The notes beneath the pieces were generated by a model. That model was not told the origin of the DNA and did not search any database. It saw nothing but the letters and a program-made list of their open reading frames with translations. This document shows, one piece after another, positions 51,842 to 62,000 of a stretch of 64,000 nt of DNA. A program made the position numbers and the translations under genes. Numbering within the stretch: position 1 is the first letter of the stretch; each line of letters begins with the position of its first letter. The DNA comes from Actinotalea sp. JY-7876 (GTDB taxonomy: Bacteria; Actinomycetota; Actinomycetes; Actinomycetales; Cellulomonadaceae): positions 992,001 to 1,056,000 of the forward strand of contig NZ_CP059493.1 in the NCBI RefSeq assembly GCF_014042015.1. The letters are read 5' to 3'.

Positions 51842-52038
51842 ACGGCCACTGACACGCACCACGCCCCACCCGGGATCTGGACAATTCGGTCACGGCGCTC
51901 CCCGCGAATCCCCGGACCGCCGGAGCCAGCGCGATGCGACCAGGCCCAGCCCGCGAGCCCACTCGAGCCCGCCACCCGAGCCCGCCACCCGAGCCCACCC
52001 ATGCTGCGCCCGAGCCGCGTCCCCGGCACGATCAAGGC

Positions 52039-52881
52039 ATGAGTCGACTCGAGCAGGTCACCGATGCCGTCGCGTACCACGGCGAGGGCCCCGTCTGGTC
52101 CGAGAGCTGGGGCGGCCTCCGCTTCGTGGACATGCTCGCGGGAGACCTCCTCACCCTGCGCGCCGGCGGCGACGTCGACCGGCTGCACGTCGGCGATGTC
52201 GCGGCGTTCGTGCGCCCGCGCCGCGGGGGCGGGTACGTCGTCGGCCTGGAGCGCGGCCTGGGACTCGCCGACGGCCCGGACGCCGCCGCCCACCCCCTGC
52301 CCGAGATGTGGTCCGACACCGGCCTGCGGATGAACGAGGGCGGCTGCGACCCGGCCGGCAACCTGTACGCCGGCTCCATGCGCTACGACCGCGCGCAGGG
52401 CGGCGCGAGCCTGCAGCGCATCGCGCCCGACGGGACCGTCACGACGGTCCTGCCGCACGTCACGATCTCCAACGGCATCGCCTTCAGCCCCGACGGGACC
52501 CTCGCCTACTACAACGACACCGACACCGGCCGGACCGACGTGTTCGACGTCGTCGGTGGCGAGCTGCGGGACCGCCGCCCCTTCCGCTCGGGCGACGACG
52601 GGCGCCCGGACGGCCTGACCGTCGACGCGGCCGGCAACGTGTGGGTCGCGCTCAACGGCGTCGGTCGCGTGCGCTGCTACGCCCCGACCGGCGAGATCCT
52701 GCAGGAGATCCAGCTCCCGGTGCGCCTCGTGACGGCGTGCACGCTCGGCGGACCGGACCTGCGCGACCTCTACGTCACCACGTCCCGCGAGAACCTCGAG
52801 GACCCCGAGCCGGAGGCCGGCGCCCTCTTCCGGCTGCGCGTCGACGTGCCGGGCCTGCCGGTCCTGCCCTACGGCGGCTGA
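52039..52881 (+). CDS. SMP-30/gluconolactonase-like beta-propeller protein
   Basis: A 280-residue six-bladed beta-propeller of the SMP-30 family: EGPVWSESWGGLRFVDM at the N-terminus supplies the metal-binding Glu, MNEGGCDPAGNLYAGSMRYD near 100, ISNGIAFSPDGTLAYYNDTDTGRTDVFDV near 150 supplies Asn, and GRPDGLTVDAAGNVWVALNGVGRVRCY near 190 supplies Asp. Lactone hydrolysis of sugar acids is the usual activity. The ATG has a weak CACGAT six bases ahead. Short GAGCCCGCCACC repeats lie just upstream (51969-52000). Its 3' end overlaps the TRIC gene on the other strand by 13 bp. Confidence 0.88.
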   Translation: MSRLEQVTDAVAYHGEGPVWSESWGGLRFVDMLAGDLLTLRAGGDVDRLHVGDVAAFVRPRRGGGYVVGLERGLGLADGPDAAAHPLPEMWSDTGLRMNEGGCDPAGNLYAGSMRYDRAQGGASLQRIAPDGTVTTVLPHVTISNGIAFSPDGTLAYYNDTDTGRTDVFDVVGGELRDRRPFRSGDDGRPDGLTVDAAGNVWVALNGVGRVRCYAPTGEILQEIQLPVRLVTACTLGGPDLRDLYVTTSRENLEDPEPEAGALFRLRVDVPGLPVLPYGG

Positions 52882-53663
52882 GTGGGCTCAGCCCCGCCCA
52901 CCGGCTGCTCGTCGTCGTCCGGGGGGCGGGCGGCCTCGCCCGGCGCGGCCTCGGGCGGGACCTGCTGGCGCGCGGGATCCGCGCCGCCGACCCGCCGCCG
53001 GCGCGGCGGCCGCCACGCGCTCAGGCGGACGGTGTCGGCGTCGGGCAGCGTCCAGCTGCGCCAGCGCGCGACGATGCTGAGCCCCGAGCCGACGACGATC
53101 GCCGCGAGCAGGCCGAGGTCGTGCTGCCCGACGTGGTTCAGCCCGAGCATCGCGAGGCACGCGAAGACCGCCGACGTCGCGTAGAGCGTGTTGCCGCCGA
53201 AGATGGCGGGGACGCGGCCGACGACGATGTCGCGGATCATCCCGCCGCCGACCGCCGTCGTCACGCCGAGCAGCACGGCGGGTACGGCACCCAGCCCGAC
53301 GTCGAGCGCCTTCGCCGCGCCCGTCGCGGCCCAGCACCCGAGCACGATGGCGTCGCCCACCAGGTACGTGCGCGTCCACCACCGGCCCCCGAGCTTGACG
53401 AAGAAGGCGACGACGGCGCCCGCGAGCGCGGTGGTCAGGTAGACCGGGTCCGTCAGCGCGACCGGGGGACCGGCCTGCAGGAGCGTGTCGCGCAGCATGC
53501 CGCCGCCCAGCGCGGACACGATCGCGAGGATCGCGAAGCCGACGATGTCGAACCGGCGCTGGCGGGCGATGGTCCCGCCGAGGACGGCGTTGAGGAACAC
53601 CCCGACGAGGTCGAGCACGCGGGCGAGGCTGGGCACCAGGTCGGCGACCGGGCTGACGTCCAT
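52869..53663 (-). CDS. TRIC-type cation channel family protein (UPF0126)
   Basis: A 264-residue membrane protein of the bacterial TRIC/UPF0126 family. Seven helices occupy about residues 15-215 as two internal repeats, each with the GG-x-RD signature: ALGGGMLRDTLL near 54 and AVGGGMIRDIVVGRVPAIFGG near 140. These proteins are trimeric potassium-permeable channels in archaea and bacteria. A 50-residue hydrophilic Pro/Arg-rich tail is extra. GGGGGAG precedes the ATG, which starts one base after the stop of the ACT-domain gene, so it is the last gene of a three-gene operon. Confidence 0.88.
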   Translation of the reverse strand: MDVSPVADLVPSLARVLDLVGVFLNAVLGGTIARQRRFDIVGFAILAIVSALGGGMLRDTLLQAGPPVALTDPVYLTTALAGAVVAFFVKLGGRWWTRTYLVGDAIVLGCWAATGAAKALDVGLGAVPAVLLGVTTAVGGGMIRDIVVGRVPAIFGGNTLYATSAVFACLAMLGLNHVGQHDLGLLAAIVVGSGLSIVARWRSWTLPDADTVRLSAWRPPRRRRVGGADPARQQVPPEAAPGEAARPPDDDEQPVGGAEPTQPP

Positions 53664-53664
53664 C

Positions 53665-54159
53665 TCAGGCTCCCCCCGACGCGCCGCCGGCGTCGTCGGC
53701 GGCCACCGGCGGCAGCACCGTCGTCGTCACCGCCATGGCGCCGTCGTCCCGCGCCGCGGCCAGGACCCGCTCGACCGCCGCGAGCGGGCCCTCGACCAGG
53801 ACGGCGTTCCCGGCCGCGCTGTCGCCGGCCCACCGCACGTCCGCGGCATCGGGCCGGAAGACCGCCCCGGCGGGCATGTGGACGACGCCGGCCGCGCGCA
53901 GGCCCGGGTCGTCGGCGCGCCACACCTCGACGCCGCGGACGGCGGCCAGGCGCTCGACGGTGCGGACGAGCACGCGCGTGCGACGCTCGCTCGCGGTGAA
54001 CGTGACGACGATCAGCCCGGCGTCGCCGTGCACCGCGCCCGTCGTCAGCGAGTCGAAGCTCACCCCGCGCGTCGAGAAGACGCTGGTCAGCGCCGTGAGG
54101 GTGCCCACGGTGTCGGCCCCGTGGACGAAGGCGACCCAGCGGGGGTCGTCGGCGCTCAC
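53665..54159 (-). CDS. ACT-domain protein (acetolactate synthase small-subunit-like)
   Basis: A 164-residue protein whose first 75 residues form an ACT-like fold: WVAFVHGADTVGTLTALTSVFSTRGVSFDSLTTG followed by LIVVTFTASERRTRVLVRTVERLAAVRGVEVW, close in style to IlvN. The C-terminal part has a second, weaker alpha/beta unit. ACT domains usually bind amino acids and regulate an enzyme. There is no acetolactate synthase large subunit here; instead it is coupled by a GTGA overlap (54156-54159) to a lactate/malate dehydrogenase-like gene and is followed by the TRIC gene. The function is therefore open. Confidence 0.72.
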   Translation of the reverse strand: MSADDPRWVAFVHGADTVGTLTALTSVFSTRGVSFDSLTTGAVHGDAGLIVVTFTASERRTRVLVRTVERLAAVRGVEVWRADDPGLRAAGVVHMPAGAVFRPDAADVRWAGDSAAGNAVLVEGPLAAVERVLAAARDDGAMAVTTTVLPPVAADDAGGASGGA

Positions 54160-55253
54160 GGGCGGCTCCCGGCGTAGGACGCGGCGTCGAGGCCCCACGG
54201 CGCGAGCATCGCGTCGATGCGCTCGACGGACGCCGCGAGCCGCGCGGCCTCGTCGGGCGCGGGTTCGGCGAGCAGCACCGTGCTCCACCCGTCGGGTCCG
54301 AGGACGACCGGTACCCCGACGACGCCGCGCAGCGGCTGCCCCGCCAGCGTGACCTCGCCGTCGAGCCGGACCTGGCCCGCGACGACGATGTCCCGGCCGT
54401 CGAGCACGGTGTCGACGAGGTCGATCGTCGCGCTCGCGGTGGCGGTGGCGGTCTTGGCGCCGCTCTGGTGGGTCAGCCACGGCCGCGCGACGACTCTCAG
54501 GTCCGGCGGCCAGGTCTCGATCAGCGCGAAGGCGGCGCCCGGGTCGGTCGCCTGCTCACCGAGCAGCGCGACCTTGGCCTGCTCGATCTCGGCGGCGAAC
54601 GTGTCGAGCCGCCGGCCGCGCCGCAGCCGCTCGACCAGCGTGCGTCGCTCGGCCGCGTCGAAACCGCTCACGCGCACGGTGGACCACAGCGGCACGAGGT
54701 CCTCGCCGTGCTGACCGGCGACGAAGCCGCTCACCCGGTGCCGACGCACCCCGAGCGAGACGGCGACCTCGCGCCGGAACCGCAGCGTGTCGAGCCACGC
54801 GCCCATGCCGATGACGCGGTGCGCACCGAGCGCGCGGGACATCACGGCGACGCCGAGCTCGACCGGGTTGGACACGACCACGACGACCTCGTGGCCGGAC
54901 CCGTGGCGCGCGAGCGCGTCGGCGACCTCGGCGAAGACGGCGTGGTTCTCGGCCGCGAGGACCGCCCGGTCCGGGGACGCCCCCGCGCGCGCGGGCGACG
55001 TCCGCCCCGCCGCGACCACGACGACGTCCGCCACCACGTCCTGCGGCCGCAGCGCGACGTCGAGCAGCGGTGCGTGCTCGTCGTAGGCGTCGACGAGGTC
55101 CTGCCGCAGGCCGTGCACCGCGCGCTCCGACGCGCCGCCCGCGCGGCCGACGAGCTGGAGCCGTGATGTCGTGGGCAGCACCCGGCGCTCGACCAGCTGC
55201 GTGCAGATCTGCCGGCCGACGTCACCCGTCGCGCCGATCACGGCTACGTCCAC
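54156..55253 (-). CDS. lactate/malate dehydrogenase family protein
   Basis: A 365-residue member of the L-lactate/malate dehydrogenase family. NAD site VAVIGATGDVGRQI near residues 4-17; VVVVVSNPVELGVAVMSRALGAHRVIGMGAWLDTLRFR near 120-155 gives the catalytic Asp/Arg region; FVAGQHGEDLVPLW near 175 contains the catalytic His. The substrate-loop segment AAGRTSPARAGAS lacks the usual AGxxxKPG pattern, so the acid used is uncertain. A TTG at 55259 is in frame, but GTG at 55253 fits homologues and has TAGCCT six bases ahead. It heads the operon with the ACT and TRIC genes. Confidence 0.83.
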   Translation of the reverse strand: MDVAVIGATGDVGRQICTQLVERRVLPTTSRLQLVGRAGGASERAVHGLRQDLVDAYDEHAPLLDVALRPQDVVADVVVVAAGRTSPARAGASPDRAVLAAENHAVFAEVADALARHGSGHEVVVVVSNPVELGVAVMSRALGAHRVIGMGAWLDTLRFRREVAVSLGVRRHRVSGFVAGQHGEDLVPLWSTVRVSGFDAAERRTLVERLRRGRRLDTFAAEIEQAKVALLGEQATDPGAAFALIETWPPDLRVVARPWLTHQSGAKTATATASATIDLVDTVLDGRDIVVAGQVRLDGEVTLAGQPLRGVVGVPVVLGPDGWSTVLLAEPAPDEAARLAASVERIDAMLAPWGLDAASYAGSRP

Positions 55254-55259
55254 GCGCAA

Positions 55260-55265
55260 AGGCTA
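55260..55265 (-). promoter_or_regulatory. -10 hexamer TAGCCT of the dehydrogenase-ACT-TRIC operon, leaderless
   Basis: TAGCCT, six bases, then the GTG at 55253. The divergent corA start lies 80 bp away. Confidence 0.48.
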
Positions 55266-55344
55266 TGTCTCCCGGCGCCGGGAGGGGCGGTGACGCCGTC
55301 CGGCACGACCCGCGGACCGCTGCGATCGGGGTCACACTGACGGG

Positions 55345-56490
55345 ATGACGCTGCCCTCGGTGCGCCCGTCCGAGCCGGGAGGCGGTGCGCCCGTCCCGGC
55401 ACGGGTCTGGGTCGACGGCACCGACGGCTGGCGGCCCTGGCGCGACGGCGGGGCGAGCGACCTGCGCGACGGCGTCCACGGCCTCCACGGGCCCGCGTGG
55501 GTGGTGGCCGAGGACGCCCCCGGGCTGCTGGCGGCGTGCGGGCTGCTCGGGGTGCACCCGCGGACCGTGGCCGTCGTCGGCCGCCACGTCCAGGCCGGCG
55601 GTCACCGCCGGGTGCGGGTCGAGCGCGGCGCCGGGGACGACGTCGTGCTCACGCTCCCGACCGTCTCCTTCGTCGCGCAGGACCGCGACGTGCGCACCGG
55701 CTGGGTCACCGGGCTCCTGAGCGGGGGGACGGTGGTCATGCTCGAGGAGGGTGACGCCGGGGCCGTCGCCGCCGCGGCGACCGGTCTGGTGGCCGACGGC
55801 TCCCGCGCGCACCACGCCGTCCACGCCGTCCTCGCGGGGGTGCTCCGCGCCGTCGTGGCGGCCGCGTTCGACGTCGAGGACGACGTCGCCGACGCCGTGA
55901 CGGAGACCGAGAAGCTGGTCTTCTCCTCCGACCCGGGCGACGGGGTCGCGGAGGACGTCTACGCCCTCAAGCGGGAGATCGCCGAGGCGCGTCGTGCGCT
56001 CATGCCGCTGACCGGGGCCCTGCCGGAGCTCGTCGAGGAGCTCTCGTCCACCGGGGAGGAGAGCCGCGAGACGGCGTGGCTCGCCCGGGCGCAGGCCGCC
56101 GTCGACCGGCTCGACGGGCGCCTGGACCAGCACGACGGACTGCTCTCCGACATGCTCTCGGTCCACCTCGCCCGGGTCTCGGTGCAGCAGAACGAGGACA
56201 TGCGCCGCATCTCCGCGTGGGCGGCGATCATCGCCGTGCCGACGTTCGTCGCCGGGCTCTACGGCATGAACTTCGAGTTCATCCCGGGGGAGCACTGGCG
56301 CTACGGGTTCGCGGCCGCGCTGCTCGTCATGGCCGCGTCGGCGGCGCTGCTCTGGGGTGGGTTCCGGCGGTCCGGCTGGTGGTGGGGGCGTGCGCACATT
56401 CGCCGACGGCGGCGCGGACCGGCGCCGCAGGCCCGCGCCCACCCGCCGCAGGCCCAGGCCCAGGACGGCCGACCGCCCGCGCGGCCGTGA
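55345..56490 (+). CDS. corA: CorA-family magnesium/divalent cation transporter
   Basis: A 381-residue CorA protein. A large cytoplasmic N-domain of about 260 residues (VFSSDPGDGVAEDVYALKREIAEARRALMPL leads into the stalk helix) is followed by two C-terminal membrane helices; the first ends in the selectivity motif YGMNFEF near residue 308. The second helix ends at about 340, and then an Arg/Pro/Gln-rich tail of about 40 residues follows, longer than usual. The ATG has a weaker CACACT six bases ahead. It is divergent from the dehydrogenase-ACT-TRIC operon, which also encodes a channel. Confidence 0.92.
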   Translation: MTLPSVRPSEPGGGAPVPARVWVDGTDGWRPWRDGGASDLRDGVHGLHGPAWVVAEDAPGLLAACGLLGVHPRTVAVVGRHVQAGGHRRVRVERGAGDDVVLTLPTVSFVAQDRDVRTGWVTGLLSGGTVVMLEEGDAGAVAAAATGLVADGSRAHHAVHAVLAGVLRAVVAAAFDVEDDVADAVTETEKLVFSSDPGDGVAEDVYALKREIAEARRALMPLTGALPELVEELSSTGEESRETAWLARAQAAVDRLDGRLDQHDGLLSDMLSVHLARVSVQQNEDMRRISAWAAIIAVPTFVAGLYGMNFEFIPGEHWRYGFAAALLVMAASAALLWGGFRRSGWWWGRAHIRRRRRGPAPQARAHPPQAQAQDGRPPARP

Positions 56491-56494
56491 CGGC

Positions 56495-57745
56495 TCAGCC
56501 CTGCGCGAGCCGGTCCAGCGCGAGCCCCGCGAGCAGCGCCGCGGACACGGGGAGCGCGTCGTCGTCGAACCGGGCGTGGGGCGAGTGGTTGTACGCCGCG
56601 GTCGCGGGGTCGAGGTCGGGCGGCGTCGCGCCGACGAACACGAACGCCCCCGGCACCTGCTCGAGCACGTAGGAGAAGTCCTCGGCGCCCGAGATCGGCC
56701 GCGGCGCCTCCCGCCACGCACCCTGGCCCACGATCGCGGCGGTGAGGCGCGCGGCGCGCTCGACCTCGGCGGCGTCGTTGACGGTCACGGGGTACCCGCG
56801 CACGTAGTCCACCTCGGCCGTGAGCCCGTGCGCCGCGGCGACGTGCTCGACCACCCGGGTCAGGCGCTCGGGGATCACCGCGTGGTGCTCGGGGGAGAAG
56901 GTCCGGACGGTCGCGTCGAGCTCGGCCGTCTCGGGGATGACGTTGTCGATCGTCCCGGCGGCCAGGCGGCCGACCGTCACGACCACCGGGTCGTGCGCGT
57001 CGAACTGCCGCGTGACGGCGGTCTGGAGCGCGAGGACGATCTCGGCGGCCACGGTGACCGGGTCCGCGGCGTGGTGCGGCGTCGACCCGTGCCCGCCCCG
57101 GCCGTGCACCCGGACGTACATCTGGTCCGCCGCGGCCATGGCCGTGCCGGGACGCCCCGTGACGACGCCGGTCCGCTCGAGGGACGACACCACGTGCACC
57201 CCGTACGCGGCGACGACGCGGTCCCCGGCCGCGTCGAGCACGCCCTCCTCGATCATCAGGCGTGCGCCGTGCTGACCCTCCTCGCCCGGCTGGAACATGA
57301 GCACGACGTCGCCCGCGAGCTCGTCCCGGCGCGCGGCCAGCAGGCGAGCGGCGCCCACCAGGCCTGCGACGTGCAGGTCGTGGCCGCACGCGTGCATGAC
57401 GCCGTCGTGCGTGCTGGTGAAGGGCTCGCCCGAGTCCTCGGTGACCGGCAGGGCGTCCATGTCCCCCCGCAGCAGCACGGCGGGCCCGGGCCGCGCGCCG
57501 CGCAGGACCGCTGTCACGGACGTCAGGCCGCGCCCGAGGGAGACCTCCAGGCCGAGCCCGTCGAGCGCGGCGAGCACGAGCTGCTGCGTGAGCGGCAGGT
57601 CGAGGCCGATCTCGGGGACCCGGTGCAGGTCGTGGCGCAGGGACGCGAGCCCGGGCGCGAGGGCCCGGGCGTCCGTGAGCAGGCGCTGCGCGGCGTCGTC
57701 GGGAAGGGTGCTGGGGCCCTGCGGGCCGGGGAGCGGCGAGGTCAC
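56495..57745 (-). CDS. M20-family amidohydrolase
   Basis: A 416-residue M20 metallopeptidase/aminoacylase. It has LRHDLHRVPEIGLDLP near residue 40, LLRGDMDALPVTEDSGEPF near 92, the di-zinc ligands HACGHDLHVAGLVGAARLL near 117, LMFQPGEEGQHGARLMIEEG near 147 and ISGAEDFSYVLEQVPGAFVFVGA near 355. The group includes hippurate hydrolase, IAA-amino-acid hydrolase and N-acetyl-diaminopimelate deacetylase; the substrate is not decided by sequence. The GTG overlaps the stop of the upstream MFS gene by GTGA at 57742-57745, so uptake and hydrolysis may be coupled. Confidence 0.9.
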   Translation of the reverse strand: MTSPLPGPQGPSTLPDDAAQRLLTDARALAPGLASLRHDLHRVPEIGLDLPLTQQLVLAALDGLGLEVSLGRGLTSVTAVLRGARPGPAVLLRGDMDALPVTEDSGEPFTSTHDGVMHACGHDLHVAGLVGAARLLAARRDELAGDVVLMFQPGEEGQHGARLMIEEGVLDAAGDRVVAAYGVHVVSSLERTGVVTGRPGTAMAAADQMYVRVHGRGGHGSTPHHAADPVTVAAEIVLALQTAVTRQFDAHDPVVVTVGRLAAGTIDNVIPETAELDATVRTFSPEHHAVIPERLTRVVEHVAAAHGLTAEVDYVRGYPVTVNDAAEVERAARLTAAIVGQGAWREAPRPISGAEDFSYVLEQVPGAFVFVGATPPDLDPATAAYNHSPHARFDDDALPVSAALLAGLALDRLAQG

Positions 57746-58989
57746 GCCCCGACCGTATCGGGCGCGACCTCGGCGGGGTCGGGCAGGCCCGCGAGGAACC
57801 GGAAGAGCGCCAGCGCGAGCGCCGTCGCGACCACCCCGCCCACGAGGAGCGGCAGTGCGAGGTCGACGCGCGCCAGCAGGCCGCCGAGCAGGGCGCCGAC
57901 CGGCGTCGTGCCCCACAGCAGCGTGCGCCAGGTCCCGTGCACCCGCCCCAGCAGGGCGCTCGGGACGAGGCTCTGCCGCAGCGAGACGACGAGCACGTTC
58001 CACACCGTGATGGCCGCGGACGTGAGGGCGAAACCGGCGACGCCGACCCAGAGGGTGGGCACCGCGCCCACGCCGATCAGGGCGGCGCTCGCCACGAGGT
58101 TGGCCACCGCCATGACCGGGCCGGTCCCGAAGGCTGTGGCCAGCCGCCCGACGACGAGGGTCCCGAGGATGCCGCCGACCGCGCCGGCCAGCAGGACGGA
58201 CCCGAACCAGGCCTCCGGCACCGCGAGGCGGTCGAGCACGAACACCACCCAGGTCGCCGTCGCGGCGGCGAAGCACAGGCCCGTGGCGGTGCTGAGCAGC
58301 CACAGGGTCAGGAGCATCCGATTCCCCCGGATGAACCGGTAGCCGTCCACGAGCTGGCGGTACCAGCGGACGGCCGGCTCGCTCGTCGAGGCGCGGTGCG
58401 TGCCCGCCGCCGCGGCGGGCAGCAGGAACGCGAGCACGGCGGCGAGAGCGAAGACCGCCGCGCCGAGGCCCAGCGGGGCCACGACGGCGGCCGCGAAGAG
58501 CCACGACGTCAGCGGTGCGGCGGCAAAGTTCTGCACGACGAGCTCGCCCGCCTCGATCCGGGAGTTCGCCCGGTGCAGGTCCGTCCGCCCGACGAGGCTC
58601 GGGACGACGGCGCGCACCGCGCCGTCGTAGACGGTCTCCAGCGCGCCGTAGACGAAGACGACGGCGAGCAGCCACCAGATCGTCAGGGTCCCGGTCGCGA
58701 CGAGGAGGACGAGCGCGAGGGCCGCCGCGGTCCGGGCGCCGTTCGCGAACCCGAGCGCGTGCCGGCGGTCGACCCGGTCGACGAGGACGCCGGCGGGGAT
58801 GGCCAGCAGCAGCCACGGCAGCATGGCCGCGACCGTGACGCCCGCGACCAGGAGCGGGTCGTCCGTCAGCCGCGCCGCGAGCAGCGGGGCTGCGACGCGG
58901 CTGATGCCGTCCCCGAGGCTCGAGCTGAGGTTCGCCGTGAACAGGTTGGTGAACGCCGGCCCGAGACCCTGCCGACGCGCCCTGAACAT
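57742..58989 (-). CDS. MFS transporter (MFS_3-like)
   Basis: A 415-residue, 12-helix transporter of the Enterobactin-exporter/MFS_3 type: FTNLFTANLSSSLGDGISRVAAPLLAARLTDDPLLVAG at the N-terminus, motif A-like AIPAGVLVDRVDRRHALGFAN, and a cytoplasmic loop near 190 ending WYRQLVDGYRFIRGNRML. The ATG at 58989 (MFRARRQGLG) is preferred because TACGCT lies six bases ahead; the longer upstream frame is Arg/Pro-rich and unlike a protein start. It is coupled to the M20 gene downstream. Export is the usual direction in this subfamily. Confidence 0.87.
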   Translation of the reverse strand: MFRARRQGLGPAFTNLFTANLSSSLGDGISRVAAPLLAARLTDDPLLVAGVTVAAMLPWLLLAIPAGVLVDRVDRRHALGFANGARTAAALALVLLVATGTLTIWWLLAVVFVYGALETVYDGAVRAVVPSLVGRTDLHRANSRIEAGELVVQNFAAAPLTSWLFAAAVVAPLGLGAAVFALAAVLAFLLPAAAAGTHRASTSEPAVRWYRQLVDGYRFIRGNRMLLTLWLLSTATGLCFAAATATWVVFVLDRLAVPEAWFGSVLLAGAVGGILGTLVVGRLATAFGTGPVMAVANLVASAALIGVGAVPTLWVGVAGFALTSAAITVWNVLVVSLRQSLVPSALLGRVHGTWRTLLWGTTPVGALLGGLLARVDLALPLLVGGVVATALALALFRFLAGLPDPAEVAPDTVGA

Positions 58990-58995
58990 CCGGTC

Positions 58996-59001
58996 AGCGT
59001 A
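58996..59001 (-). promoter_or_regulatory. -10 hexamer TACGCT of the MFS-M20 pair, leaderless
   Basis: TACGCT, six bases, then the ATG at 58989. It decides this start over upstream in-frame codons. Confidence 0.5.
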
Positions 59002-59083
59002 GGGCGCCGGGCGCCGCGGGCGGCGGGTGGTCCGGTGACCCCGTCGGGCGGCAGGGAGCCGAGGCACCCTGCCGCCCGCGCCC

Positions 59084-62000
59084 TCAGGCCGCGGCGCAGA
59101 CCAGCTGCGCCCCACCCCAGTCGGCGTGGTCGAAGTTCTTGCCGTTCGTGGCCTCGTGGGCGATCAAGGTCAGGCTCCGGACGCCCGTCACGTCGACCGA
59201 GAGCGGCACGCCGCCCGACGCGGACGTGACGACGCCCGTGTCCGCGAGCAGCATCCCGTCCCCGAGCACCTGGAAGCTCACCGAGCCTTCCTGCGTGACC
59301 TCGTCGTCGATGCCGACGACCGCCTCGAACGTCGTGCAGGTGCGGCCGAGCCAGGTCGTGAGCTGTCCGGTCGCGTGCATGCCGACGCCCTTGTCGAAGA
59401 CCTGACCGGCGATGGTCAGCGGGTTGCCGTCGCCGCGTGCGGCCTCGCCGTTGGACTGGTCGCGCTCGACCGGTCCGTACCCGTTGGCCTCGCCCGTCCA
59501 CTCGAGGTCGCTGACGTACGGCGACCCGGTCAGCCCGGCCGGCTCCGTGGGCGGCGTCGGGCCCTGCGCGTCGCCGCACCACACGCTCGCGTCGCCCCAG
59601 TCGGCGTGGTCGTTGTTCTTGCCGTCGCCGCCGTCGGTCGTGCGCAGCGTGAGCCGGTCGACCCCGGCGACGTCGACCACGAGCTCGACGGGCTCCGACG
59701 TCGCCCGCAGCACCGGGGTCTCGGCGAGCAGCCGCCCGTCGCCCAGCACCTGGAACGACACCGAGCTCTCCGCCGGCGTGCCGGCGCCATCGTCCGTCCC
59801 GACCACCGCGCGGAACGCGGTGCACCGACCACCGGCCCAGACCGTCACGGCGCTCGGGGCGTGCGTGCCGACGCCCTTGGCGAAGACCTCGCCCCGCACG
59901 GACAGGGGTCCGCCGGAGTTGGACAGGTCGCGCCGGTTGCTGGCCCACCCCGCGGTGTCCTCGAGCCAGGGCAGGTCCGAGACCCACGCCTGCCCGTCCG
60001 GTGCGTCCGGTGCGACGAAGACCTCGATCCCGTCGGCCGCGAAGACCTCGCGCCCGCCGGACGTGAACGCCGCGCCGACGGCGACCTCCAGGTCGCCGCG
60101 CACCGCGTCGGGCCCGACCGTCAGCGTCCAGGTCCCCTCGAGCACGTCGCCGGTGGCGAGCCGGTCACGCTCGACGGCGGCGCCGGTCATGGTCCAGCCG
60201 GCGGGCAGCCGCGGGCCGAACGACACGTCCGTGCCGTCGCCCGACGTCACGACCGCGCGGGCGGTGACCTCGAGCGTGTCCCCGACCTCGAGCTCGGCGA
60301 CGTCCGGGTCGGCCGTGACGTCGAGCGTCGCGGTCGGCTCGACCGGCGTGAAGCAGGTGGTCCGGCCCTGGGCGGGGCACGCCACCACGACGAAGCCGCC
60401 GTTGGTCGCCGTCGGCAGGCGCAGCGTCTCGTGCGCCCGTCGCGTCGTGACCTGGGTGGCCAGCACGCTGCCGTCCGGTGCCCCGTCGGCTCCGGGGGCG
60501 TCGGTGATCGTGTGGACGAGCCATCGACCCGCGCCGAGGAAGCGCAGCGGCACGTCCAGCGCCGGACCGCTGCCGGCGCGCATGCCGCCGACGAACCACG
60601 TGTCGCCGCTGCGGCGCGCCTGCACGACGTGGCCGCCCGGGTCGCCCGAGAGCAGCTCCGTGCGGTCCCACGTGGTGGGCAGGTTCTGCAGCAGCCCCTC
60701 GGCGACCGGCTCGGCCGCGTACGCCTCGGGCTTGTCGGACATGTGCTGCCAGCCCGACTCGTACACCACGGCCATCGCGAGCTCGTGGGCCTTGGACGAC
60801 GCGCCGCTGCCCCGCGAGAACGTCACCGGCGTCCAGTCCATCGAGCCGAGGACGCCCCGCGCGAACGGCACGGTGAGCGAGCGGCTCGGCGAGATCCCGT
60901 TCTCCGCCCCGCGCACGGCCTCGTAGCTCATGAGGTGCGGCCACGTGCGCTGCAGCCCGTGCGGCAGCGTGGACCCGTGGAAGTTGACCATCAGCTGGTG
61001 ACGCGCGGTGTCCGCGAGGACCGCGTCGTACCACTGGTGGATCTCCTGGGAGTCCGTGTCCATGAAGTCGATCTTGAGCCCGGCGACGCCCCACTCGCGC
61101 AGGAGGGGGAGCCAGTGGTCACGCTGCTCCTGGGTCTGCAGGTCACGGCTGTGGAACCAGACGATCGTGTCGACGCCACGGGCGTTGGCGTACCGGGTCG
61201 TCCGCGGCACCCACTCCGCGCTCCAGCCCTCGTCGAGCAGCACGTACTCCCAGCCGTTGCGCGCCGAGAGGTCGACGAAGTCCCGCTGGCGCGCCTCGTC
61301 GCGCGGGCTGCCCCAGTCGGTCATCCACGACCAGCTCGAGACGCCCGGCCGGATCCACGACGTGTCGGTGTCGGCGAGGCGGCTCGGCGGCGCGAGGTCG
61401 TCGACCAGCGTCGACTCGACGACGGTCGCGAGGTCGCCCACGATCGCGACGCGCCACGGCGTCGCGAGGGGGCCGTCGTGCGTCACGGGGGTGGACTCGA
61501 AGAGCTCGAGCCCGTAGCTGAGCGAGCCGGCCTCGTGCGTGAGGTGGGAGCCCGAGTAGCGCCCGTCGACGTCGGCCTCCGTCAGCAGGGCGTAGCGGCC
61601 TGCGGTCTCGGCGAGGACGGGGAAGCCGATGTCCCCCGCGAGGTTGCCGCTGAGGGTCCGCTCCGCCCAGTCCGCCTCGTAGTTGACGGCGTAGCCGTCC
61701 TGGTTCCACACGGCCCCGTCCCGGGGGAAGGTCCAGCGGCCGCTCTCGGAGCTCACGGTGTGGGCGGCGTCGTCGGGCAGCACGTAGCGGTACGCGACGC
61801 CGTCGGGCGCCACGCGGACGACGACCTGCACGAGGGCGCCGGTCGCACCGCGGAAGGTGAAGGTGGACTCGATCGCGAGGTGCACGCGGTCCAGCCGCTT
61901 GCCCGTGGTCATGGAGTAGCGGTCGTGGACGAGGCGGACGTCCCGGTCGACGAAGCGCAGGTCGCGCGTGAGGTCGGCGTCGGCCGTCACCAGGCCGAGG

